A stretch of DNA of 64,000 nucleotides from Cloeon dipterum. Its lineage: Eukaryota > Arthropoda > Insecta > Ephemeroptera > Baetidae. Numbering within the stretch: position 1 is the first letter of the stretch; each line of letters starts with the position of its first letter. A program made the translations under genes and the position numbers. Below are positions 36,185-46,329 of this stretch, one piece after another. The stretch covers positions 5,460,545-5,524,544 of the forward strand of contig NC_088790.1 of the NCBI RefSeq assembly GCF_949628265.1, written 5' to 3'. The notes beneath the pieces are model-generated. The model ran no database searches. It saw only the letters and a program-made list of their open reading frames with translations, and was not told the origin of the DNA.

Positions 36185-37239
36185 GGTTGAGGTTTTTCTT
36201 GTTTACTACTCTCGCCACTAACTTATTGATTGATTTCCAAGTGGTTTTGGTGTCCGGCAAAGGGTGCTCAGCACCAATCTAAAACACACAAAGTTGAGTT
36301 GAAAAGCATTGCAGTTTATCTTGTTGATGAATATATATTCATATGAAAAACTAAGTATTTTTTATAATTTTTTTCATCTTTTGGGATGGGCGACCCCCTG
36401 ATAGCGAAGTGTCCCAATAACATTGGGCGCATGGGCCTCATGGGAGGAAACCCGGTCCAGAAAATGACAAGCTCATGTTACTGCCCCCACACCGGGGTCT
36501 TTTTTTATTGAAACGCTATAGACCTTCGTCCCGTGAAATTGATTCACGCATGCCGGAAAAGTGCAAACCAGCAAGTAGCGAGTTGGAGGGCTTTCGCAAT
36601 AATCCCAAATTCGAATGCAATGCAGAAGAGTCGATTGTAGGTACACATCAGCCCCAAACATCGGTTAGATTCTCACATTGCAATTGCACTACGATGCGAA
36701 TCAACAGCTTGTTAATATTTAATTCATTAAGAATAAATTTATTTCTTTTAGTAAATTTACAAAAAAAAAATGCATCTGGAATTTTCTGAGGGAGCTATTT
36801 TTCACATAGAGGACAAATATTTGAGCTATTTGCAGAAGAAATACACATATAATAAACGACTGCTCCTCTTCTTAATGGGTCATATTTTCCGCAATAAAAG
36901 CGAAGAGAATGCTCAACAGCCGTAATGATGGGTCGAGTGTCCTAATTTCACATATCACCCCTAGCTGGAAATTGTACGAAAAAATTCACCAATGAGTGGT
37001 ATCACGGCAGCGCCTGAGAGGGGAAAAAACAACCCCGTACTCCATTCACATCTAAAGCGGCAACGCGCGGTGTTCCAGTTCATTCTGAAGGCAAGCGAAA
37101 ATCGATGTTTGCATTCGCCAGCTTGTGAAAATCCACATCACCGTCGGCATTGCACAAATCGAATATCTTTCGTGGCATTACTACGGAATTAGAGCTAAAA
37201 TCAGTTTTTTAGGCACTCTAACGCACTTTGAAAACTGAT
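36185..37239. other. Endophilin 5' flank or 5' UTR
   Basis: Immediately upstream of the endophilin ATG is a leader of about 95 nt, ending (on the minus strand) in an acceptor-like GTGTTTTAG at 36279-36287. No coding sequence was recognised up to the repeat that hosts the transposon. Confidence 0.4.
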
Positions 37240-37273
37240 TATTAATGTAAAATCAGAAAATCGATGGTGTATA

Positions 37274-38578
37274 CAGTATGACCACTTATATTTTGAGACT
37301 AACTTTGCATGCGCATAACTTTTGAACTATTTATGCGTTTCGCGCCAAATTTGTATCATTCAACTCCCCACTTTATGCTCTTTTACTATAATGGCGCGAA
37401 AATCACCTCAGACCCTTAGTAGGTATGCAACATGCACGACAAGCAGAAAATCCTTTCGCTGCTCCGCGCCCAACGCTCGATTCGGGACATTATGGCCCTC
37501 ACCAAATGCTCCAGGGCAACCGTCTTCCGCATCAAAGCTATTGGTGATACTGCCCCGACCCCAAGGAAGCCCCGAAATGCAAAATCAACGCCCGTCCGCA
37601 CTCCAGCATTGATGAGGGCCATTCGCATGAAGATTAAACGAAATCCGCTGATTTCCATTAGAAAAATCGCACGCTCGTACGCAGCGGGCCGCGAAACGGT
37701 CCGAAAATTAGTGAAAAATGATCTGAAGTACGTGTCGAGGGCCAGGACCAAGAGACATTTGATTACGACCAAACAGAAGGAAGCGAGAGTGGAAAGAAGT
37801 AGGAAGCTGCTATCCGATTTGAAGAAAGGCACGAAACGCCGTGTTATTTTGTACTCAGATGTAAAGATGTTCACTGTCGATGCAGTTTCCAATAGCCGAA
37901 CTGACAGGTATCTGAGCAAGTCACCAGCATCTGAGGTACCAGAAAATATCCGATTTTCGTTCAAAACTAAGCATCCTGCTGGTGTTATGGTCTTTGGACT
38001 TGTCGCATCTGATGGCAAGAAGATGAATCCAGTGTTCATAAAACAAGGGCTTAAAGTGAACTCTGAGGTCTACTTAGACATTTTGAAAAAGCAAGTTCTG
38101 CCTTGGGTGAAGTCAACATATGGGTCGGACACAAAAATCACATTCCAACAAGATGGTGCGCCGGCCCATACGTCCAAAAAGACTCAAGATTGGCTAAACC
38201 AGCACCTGCCGGGCTTCTGGTCCAAGACGATGTGGCCTGCTAGCTCACCAGATCTGAACCCCCTCGACTTTAGTGTTTGGGCAAAAGTCCAGGCGGATGC
38301 TTACAAGAAGCCTCACCCCAATATTGAAGCCCTGAAGACTTCCATCAAGAAGGCATGGCGTGCAATGGATGAAGAGTACCTTCAAAGGGTTTTCAGCCGA
38401 GTCCGACCCCGTCTGGAGGCCGTGATTGAGAAAAATGGAGCCCATATCGAATAAATGTGTAACCAAACGTGTAATAAAGCTGTGATGTAAAAGACGTCCG
38501 CCTAACTTAAGTAGTTTTTGTTAAGCAGCCATTTTAAATAAAACATGGAAGAGTCTCAAAATATAAGTGGTCATACTG
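37274..38578 (+). mobile_element. Intact Tc1/mariner-superfamily transposon (DD37D), 1,305 bp
   Basis: The element is bounded by perfect 27-bp terminal inverted repeats (37274-37300 and 38552-38578; outer bases CAGTATGACC) and flanked on both sides by TA (37272-37273 and 38579-38580), the target duplication of this superfamily. It contains one uninterrupted transposase gene and its own AATAAA at 38473-38478. Perfect ends and an open frame point to a recent, possibly still active, insertion. It lies within a family 2 repeat, about 1.1 kb upstream of the endophilin start codon. Confidence 0.95.
37432..38454 (+). CDS. Tc1/mariner-type transposase, DD37D, 340 aa
   Basis: A 340-residue single-exon protein, full length for the superfamily, which binds the terminal repeats and performs cut-and-paste transposition at TA. 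Residues 5-38 form a first helix-turn-helix (KILSLLRAQRSIRDIMALTK) and about 73-105 a second one. KPRNAK between them is basic and AT-hook-like. The catalytic triad is D143 (YSDVKMF), D241 (FQQDGAPAHTS) and D279 (SPDLNPLDFSVW). Thirty-seven residues separate D241 from D279, so it is DD37D and not DD34E (Tc1) or DD34D (mariner), placing it near the maT-like group. The ATG at 37432 is the first after an in-frame TAG. No frameshift or missing catalytic residue was seen. Confidence 0.95.
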   Translation: MHDKQKILSLLRAQRSIRDIMALTKCSRATVFRIKAIGDTAPTPRKPRNAKSTPVRTPALMRAIRMKIKRNPLISIRKIARSYAAGRETVRKLVKNDLKYVSRARTKRHLITTKQKEARVERSRKLLSDLKKGTKRRVILYSDVKMFTVDAVSNSRTDRYLSKSPASEVPENIRFSFKTKHPAGVMVFGLVASDGKKMNPVFIKQGLKVNSEVYLDILKKQVLPWVKSTYGSDTKITFQQDGAPAHTSKKTQDWLNQHLPGFWSKTMWPASSPDLNPLDFSVWAKVQADAYKKPHPNIEALKTSIKKAWRAMDEEYLQRVFSRVRPRLEAVIEKNGAHIE

Positions 38579-40310
38579 TAATTAGGGATTCACCAGAAAG
38601 TCAAATAAAAACGTCAAATTTTACGATTTTCCCGCTCTTTGCAAAACGTGCCACGGCTTTTTAATTTTCTGGAGAGCCATGCCCCCATTTCAGTGGATGT
38701 GCGTTCCAATATAAATAAAATTGCAAAATTTACAAAAATTCAGTTATTTTTCTAACGGTTTACTCGTGGAAACTGAATATCTTTCTGAACGAGTGGAATA
38801 TTGACTCAGGTATTGTACTGATACAGAAAACGTGCAGTACTTTTGCGAAATAAAGAAAATTTTAACGTTTTTAAAACCAGATTTGTCCTCTCTCCAATTC
38901 GTTTATAAAACGAATTTTTGTGCTGCGAGACACCGTAAAAATATTTGGTATATTTTGGGTGTCCATAATGCACAGTTCATCATACACTCTTTTAATTAAT
39001 ATTTAGTGACGCGAACCGACAAGAGTCGCCGAGTTGATCCCCGTTATCACCGTCGAATCGAAACGCCCAAACGAGTGAAGCCACCCACGCTTGGCACCGT
39101 GCATTTATTCACGAGCCGCCGGCAGATCCATTCGCACTATACTTGCCAAAAAAAGCTTACTCCCTTTCTGCATTGCGCACTCGAGCCAAAACGTTTGGCC
39201 TGAAATAATTTTAAAATTGGAAAAAAGCCATGTTGCATTTACTTGCAATTTCAAGCACGTTTTTAAACAAAATTGAATTACTGACAACAATGATCTTATT
39301 TTTTTTTATTCCCCAAAGCACTTCCAGCATCTTTTGATACTTTAGAAGCAATAACTTTTGGACGGCCGGTGCTATATGAAAGAGGCTTTTTTATCTTTGT
39401 GCACTCGAACGTCGGAGTCAGTTTGCGGTTCGCATTATAAAACGCTGCGAATGTGTGCCACTTGCATCACCAGCAGCGCTATTTGTGCCCGCCGCAGCGG
39501 CGTTCTTTGCTGAATAAATTTCCACTTTGTCAAAGGCAAATACAGGCATCCACACAGTCGAAGATGGCATATAGACAGCGATGCATCTATTTCAGCGAAT
39601 ACACCACAAAATCAGCTGAAGTGTGAGCACCGAGGCGATTTGCTCAGCTTGCGGAACGCGAGAAGAAAAGTGAATTATTATTCGCTCTCTTCTTTGTTAC
39701 TCACGCTATGGCTTGTAATTCAAAAATATAAAAGTTGAATCGCAAGTGGCGCACGTCATCTCTTAGAAGATAATGGAGAGATGTGAAAAATGATAAGCAA
39801 GTAGAAACGCAACACTTTAACACGCGACAGATTTCCTTTAATTTTAAATTCGTTAGCCCGATATTCTCCTACTTTTACCTCTCTTACAAATTAATTTAAT
39901 TAAAACAAACTGACGCTTCCAACAAGATTTGAAAGAAAAAAATTAGATTTTTTCTATCGATTCCTGTAGGAAATTTAATTTCTAATAATTTGTTAGTGGT
40001 TCAGAACTTCGCCCATTGGCTTTTTCTATGAAAAACCTTTTTTATACTGAATTGCGCAGGAAATTTGTGAACAAACCTGGTGGTAAGAAAATGCAACCCT
40101 GGTTTGCAAACTCATTTAGCGCTTCATTTGCTCTAATCATCTCTTTAAGTTGGCTTTCAAAAGGTCATCGATTGATGAATTATGAATTCCAGCGAAACAA
40201 AAAACAGGAAATGGGGCAGCAATCGAGGGTGGCTCACCTGCTTGAGACGGATCAGAGGCGAAAGTCGGGTTGCCTATACGTACTGCTCGCGAGGCTCAAG
40301 TGGAACGAAC

Positions 40311-40348
40311 TGCTGCCCCCTTTGCGCCGCGCTGCCAAGGGGGCAGCA
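40311..40348. repeat. Perfect 12-bp GC-rich hairpin
   Basis: TGCTGCCCCCTT (40311-40322) and AAGGGGGCAGCA (40337-40348) are perfectly complementary around a 14-base loop that is itself GC-rich. No downstream T-run or gene gives it an evident role. Confidence 0.6.
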
Positions 40349-42369
40349 GCCGAATCGAAGAGCCACCCCTGCGCATGACAACCCCCGCGTGTTCTCGCCC
40401 GTAAAAGCAGCGCCAATGTCAGACAGCCACCCTCCGGACTGCCCTAATAAAATTCAGTAGCCATTTTTGGCGCTAATTGATTTATAATGTTGCCGTTTAC
40501 TGTTTGTTTGCAGTGCTGCAGATTAATTAGTTATCTTTTTTCCAGCTGAATAAGGGCGTGGTGCAGAACGGAGCTTAAATTCCTCCGAAAAATAGGTCAA
40601 TTCTGCTTTGGCCTACTTTTTGGACAGAGAATGAAACCAGAGGGTCGATATTAAGACTCAACATTTTCCGGACTGAATATTTGCGTTTAGATTTTTCCTT
40701 GAAAAAAACGTCTGGTTTTTTCCAACAGACAGTTTAACATATTATGAAACAGTTTTTATAATTTTAAATGTCCTGTGCTAAATAAAATAGAATTTATAGA
40801 TTAATTTTACATTTTTCAGAGGTAAATTACTTATAATATATTACCATTTATTTGTCATGCAACAGTTTTTATATATGTTAATGCGTCGCATAAAACGTAT
40901 TTTAGAATTTAGAATAGATTTATTTTCGGAAAAAATACTATACAATATTTTATCAATCATCTGCCCTTTTGTTAAACTATTTTTTTATTGCTGTGTAGCA
41001 TCAACCTCCGTTAATGGTCTGGATCGCGAAATTTGGACGAAGAGAAACTTAACTCGAGGGATTTTCGCATTGCTGTTTCACAGGCTTTTTAATTAAATAC
41101 TAAAGTTTCGCTTTTCATCACGCGTTTCACGAATAAATTGTGAATAATACGCTCGCTCTCCCTGCTTGCAAAGCTCTTAACTTTTAATAATGGTTCTAGA
41201 CCACAACGTCGCCCGCGTTGAACCGGCCGCTCGACGCACCGAGAGTTATTCAGAGAGACACACCGACTCCCACGACGAATTCTCTGCTGCTGGAAATAAA
41301 ACACGCGCGTGTCTTATTGAACCACCAGGCTTCCCACACAGCGGCTTTATTCCTTTTAGTTTTCACTTTCAACGAGGTACGTGTATTTATAAATTTTGCC
41401 AAATAAATAAAACACCAACATAGGTGTAAGCCAGGCAAGCAGGTGCTTTGATTTCCAAACAGGTATAAAAAAAATTCATGTCATTCATTCAAACGAAGCA
41501 TATTTGAATGGAAGTTATGTGCCAACTCCCAATTCTCCAGCCTCATTTAAATAAGATGTTCTTCGTTTGAATCCCCTACAGCAGAACGTTTTCTTTTCTT
41601 TAATTTGAGAAATGGCGTTGTAAATCAGTTGTAAATTGTTTTTTCTCAGATTTCACTATCATTTTGAACTTTTAAAATAGCTACATAGGAAAACTGACTT
41701 TTAAACAGTTTAAATTTAACTGAAGTTTTCCGTCTGCAATGGCCTAAACGAGGCCACATTTTCATTTCGAGACATGGAACAAAAATTAATCTCGAAAATG
41801 TTTTTTTCACCTCTAAGATAAAACATGCAATCTTCGGTAATTTGAAAAATCATAAAACATCGATTGAAACAAAAACAGGCAATTGTGCAAAACTCTTTTT
41901 TGACAGTTAAAACTCCGATTCAACAAGAAGAATATATATCTGCAAACAACGCGCCTCCCTTGAGACTCCCAATATAAAAATTTACCGCTTATACTTTTCC
42001 TCTTTCACTGAAAGGCTGCGCGTGTCAGGACAAATCGGAGAGAAAAAGCCTCGACGAGTTTGCGCTGCCTGCGAGTGGAAGGATTGTGCAAAAGGAATGG
42101 GCGAGAAGCATTGATCAGTTAACAGTTAGTATCACTTTTTGTGCCGCCGCAAAATCAATACTTTTCGCTGCATGACTTTTGCTCCATATACAAATGTTCC
42201 GCCCCGCGCACAATGCAAGTCGACAGATTGAAAGCACGATCACAATATTTTTAGAAGACTTTAAAAGGGGAACTGTGCAGACAAATTCTGAACATATTTT
42301 TAACGTTACCCTAAATAATCTCTGTAAATTGAGAAAAAGCTAAAGGTTTCTCATGTTGCTGTTTGAATT

Positions 42370-42545
42370 TCTGAGAAAATTGGCTATAAAATTTGCTTGC
42401 TACTCAAACGGCGAGCGAGCACTGTCTTTTTATTGCAAATCATGATTTATTTCATCAAAAGGGAAATTTACCACACAATTTTTACACTGTTGGATAAATG
42501 AAGCGATTAATCAATAGACAATAACAATTAAATTTGTCGGTATTA
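42370..42545 (+). repeat. Diverged interspersed repeat, family 1, copy D
   Basis: Shares GGCGAGCGAGCACTGTCTTT, AAATCATGATTTATTTC, AAAAGGGAAATTTACC and CACTGTTGGATA, in the same order as copies A, C and E. Confidence 0.55.
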
Positions 42546-42968
42546 TTTATCAAATTATAAATTGTTACTCATTTTAGACTAAATTTCAAAATAATTTAAT
42601 TGTTAAAATTTAAAAATTAAATTAAATCTAACAACCAGAAAGGATGTATCCGAATAATGCCAGTGGAGAATCATAATAAAATCATGCCGCTGAGCGCAAG
42701 GCAGCGAGATTAGCGATCGCCTTAATTGGGTTAAATTCGAAGTGGTATAGTCAAGGCGGCGGAGACGCAAAGGAACACTGACTGACGTCGTTCATTGCAA
42801 TTATGTCATCAGCGACAAACCAAGAAATATATCGAAAGAAGCTGGGCGAATTCACTGCTCCAAGTGGCGGCAGTGGAAATGAGTGACGCGTTGACGTGAG
42901 AAAATGCCGCTTATCGTCTACTATAACAGAAAGAAACAGCAACGATCTTTTTTGACATCCAACTCATA

Positions 42969-43020
42969 GGGGAAACTCCTAGGATTCAACGTTTTAGTTT
43001 GTGGTCTACGCGGAAATTCA
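42969..43020 (+). repeat. Solo end related to the 486-bp MITE-like element
   Basis: GGAAACTCCTAGGATTCAAC followed by GTTTTAGTTTGTGG matches the left end of the element at 19841 (GGAAACTCTTAGGATTCCAC, then GCTTTAGTTCACGG). No matching right end was found downstream, so this copy is truncated. Confidence 0.5.
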
Positions 43021-46000
43021 TCAATTCGACGATTTTAGCAATTTAAGGGACTTTAAAGAAAATTACCAAAATCGATTTAAAATATTAAATTATGTTCATA
43101 GCCAATATCGATCGGTGGCTAATTTTTTATATTCTTGTTTATTTGTTTATTCTCACACTTAGTCAAAATACATTCATGTTATTAAAAAGTCGTCAGATTT
43201 ATATAAAACATGTGAGAAAAGGCAGAATACCTGGCAAACATCTTGTGTTAAAACTTTACCCAGGAGGGCAAAGCCGGTATTGGCCTATACTATATTCTGA
43301 CTAAAACCAAAATTTATTCTAACAATCTGAGTTTTGTAAGAATTTAATAGTTAACCGTAGAGAAAAAACCTATAAAAATTTATTCTGATAGCTGATTAAA
43401 CATCATAATTACTAATAGCTGCCAAAAACTTATTGCAGTACTTTTTTCTTAAAAGTTAAATAAATATCTGTAAATTGAGTGAAATATAACTTTTTAGGAT
43501 TTTTTTTATCAAAATGGAAATCAGCTCTGAACGATTGAAAACGCTATCTGGAACCATAAAATTATTGTTTGCGATTTTCCCAGCAAAAACTCGAAAATGA
43601 GGTGACCCGTCCAGAAAAATGATAAATTAAGTAGAGAGGTAGAAAGAAAATTAGTTTTTGATAAATCGATTTTGAATCTCAAAAAATGCTCAGGACTATT
43701 AATTTTAAATCCGAGAAGATATATTTCTTAGCTCATTGAATATAGTACACGATATAAAAAATGATTTCGCAGAAGAGAATGCTACTTTTTCAACCATGAT
43801 TCGATTTTCAGGACTGAATGAACTTGAGGCGTGCGACGAAGATAGCAACAGTTTGGACTCACAAGGCGCGCGTGACACTCAATTTTTGCAATGAGAGTGA
43901 TTTTTGGCGGCGAAGAGAGGTTTGCTTTGGCAGCAGAAAGAGCTACCCAGACGCCACAACCACCTCGCAAATTCAATTTGAGCTGTGAAGCTGCTCAAAT
44001 CAACTTATTGTTAGATGACCAAGGGAAATGTTGTTGTTGTTTGACAACAGACATTAATTCTAAATTTTCTCTTTCGTGATGATTATCAGTAAAATACTTA
44101 TCTTATTTCCTGGTGACTTTAAAATAAGATTTAAAAAATTAAATATAAAAAGCTCAATTAAATTTAAAAAAAATAAACACAAGAATGTAAATTTTATAAA
44201 TGAATTCAAACCTAATTTTTTTAATTGCTTTTAGCAACTACCGAAGGGATACGAGTTTGGCTATGAATGCTTGAGGAAAAAAAATCTTGGCAAATTCAGA
44301 AAGCTGATTACAGTTTTAATTTTAATCGAATACTAAAAAACTTTTGCTCTTCCCAGTTTCCCGAAATTGACTTACAAAAAATTTAAATTGCCAAAATAAA
44401 GTGATCTTGGATTTTATGTTAACCACCATTTTAGAAAAAATAAAACTACTTCAAGTCGTTACGTTTCCGCAAGCGGATTTCCCAGAACACCTGTCTGTTG
44501 GAAATATTTGGTATAATTCAAACACTGGAGGCGAAAGAATTATCTTTAATTGAACAGACAAAGATAAAAGTCAGGGGTATATAATTTGGAAATTTTTTGT
44601 TTCACTGTTGGATTAAATTCATTAAATGCACTGAAATGTACCCATTACATATCACGATTTTACAACAAGGTTAATTCCTTTAACTATCAATCTTTCCTAA
44701 TAATATTGAGAAACACAAACAAAGTAAAAAAGTAAATTCCATCATGTCACGGGAGACAACTAAAAACAACAAACTAAAGTAAAAACTTGTCGCATTCAGC
44801 ACGAAAAACAAAATTTACTCTCTGGTTCGCCGTCTGCTAATTTCAATTAGCAAAATGCATTTTTTTCGCGAGAAGGCGGGTCTTTCTGCTGCATTGCGGC
44901 ACACGCCGGCCACCAGGGGCAGTCGCCCCCTCATTTCATCCGCGACCTGACTAACGCCCACGACGCCCACTCGAATAATAGGATACATACACCCCACGCA
45001 GATCCATTCACAACTCCTCCACTTTAACTCCTCTCCTCTGCTAGCGAGAAAAAATAACGAAAGCTTAAATTTAGCGCACGCTTGGCGGAAAATCAATTAC
45101 ATGCCCCTGCCCAGAGCCGGCTCTAGGGACAAGAAGGAAAATACACACCATAGGCTTCATCAAGTGGTTTTCCTCCCCCATTCACTTCGGTGCGAATTTT
45201 CGCTGACGAATCTATTTTGATCCGCGCATCGAAGAAAACCCCACGCAGGTCAAGTGTCGATATTATTTAGGGTGCAATGAAAATTTTATCTTGTGGTTAA
45301 GGCTTATTATCAAAGCAATAAAAAGTCGTTAAAAAATTAACTGCAAATAAATGTATTTATAATTTATTTAATTCGATTGTCTGAGCATTTAAAAAAAACT
45401 CAACAACAAAAAGATGATTAAATTAAATTTTTATACTAATAGTTACAACCATAAAAACGACACGCCAAGAGGGATCTTTGCTAAATTGTAAGTTGACACA
45501 GTTCACAAGAGAGGAATAAGATTGTCAGATGAATAGAATTGATGAAAATCAGCTTTTAGCACATACCAAATCAGTTTCCTTGAAGATCCGCTGGAATTAG
45601 AGTTGACCAAAGTTTCGGCTTTCCCTAAGCCAGAAGCTAGAAAACCTGACCCACAAATGTGCGGAGAAATTTGCGAAAATTGCAGCTCCGGCAGAGAAGT
45701 TCACCTGCAGGGACCACTGCTTGTGTGTTTGTTTTAGTTTCTTGTTTCTGTCGTCAGAAATGAATCCAGCTGGTACCCTTAGGTATTGATAGTTGTCTCT
45801 GCAGGCAACACAGATTTCGTTGGTGATTTTTGATGCACATAGATGGCGGTGGCTTGCGGCTCTTGAGGGTTTCCTTCAGAGCAAACTCTATAGGTGTATT
45901 ACTAAGGAGAAAAATGTTTTATTTAAAACTTAAATATCAAAGCACAGCAAAGGACAAAATCACTCTTAAATTTTAAATATTTAAATATATCAAAAATATT

Positions 46001-46093
46001 CAAAGGTTTAGTTTATGGTGACTATGGTTCAAATATTAAAATTATCTAATGTTCTAGTAAAATCTTAATCTCCTTAGTGCACTAACATCCATT

Positions 46094-46146
46094 TTTCCCG
46101 CGCTGTCGATTTTACCAGCTGGATAATGTGTTCTGAATTGGCGGGA
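46094..46146 (+). promoter_or_regulatory. Pair of E2F-like motifs upstream of CAF-1
   Basis: TTTCCCGC at 46094-46101 is an exact TTTSSCGC E2F site. TTGGCGGGA at 46138-46146 is a near match in the opposite sense. They lie about 185-235 bases before the CAF-1 start codon. CAF-1 is needed in S phase and genes of this class are commonly E2F targets; binding here is inferred. Confidence 0.5.
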
Positions 46147-46329
46147 CCATTGCAGGTGATAGTCGGCAGTCGGCACCCCCGCGTTGTTATCTTCACCTAC
46201 CAAATTTCTGTTTTTAACTCACTTAGGAAACTTTGCATCTATGATTTAAAAGGTCAAAATCTTTCATATGTGATTCCTCAACGTTCATTTCTTATTTCAA
46301 ATTGATTAGTTCGATTGTTTCGTCTTAAA

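Larger units (their letters stand above)
38579..46329. other. Gene-free stretch upstream of CAF-1
   Basis: After the right flank of the split family 2 repeat (38581-38795) no gene could be supported up to the CAF-1 start. The stretch contains a 12-bp GC hairpin at 40311-40348, a family 1 repeat at 42370-42545, a MITE-like single end at 42969-43020, and E2F-like motifs close to the CAF-1 gene. GC-richer parts near 39420-39660 and 44860-45110 show only short unconvincing frames. Confidence 0.55.
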
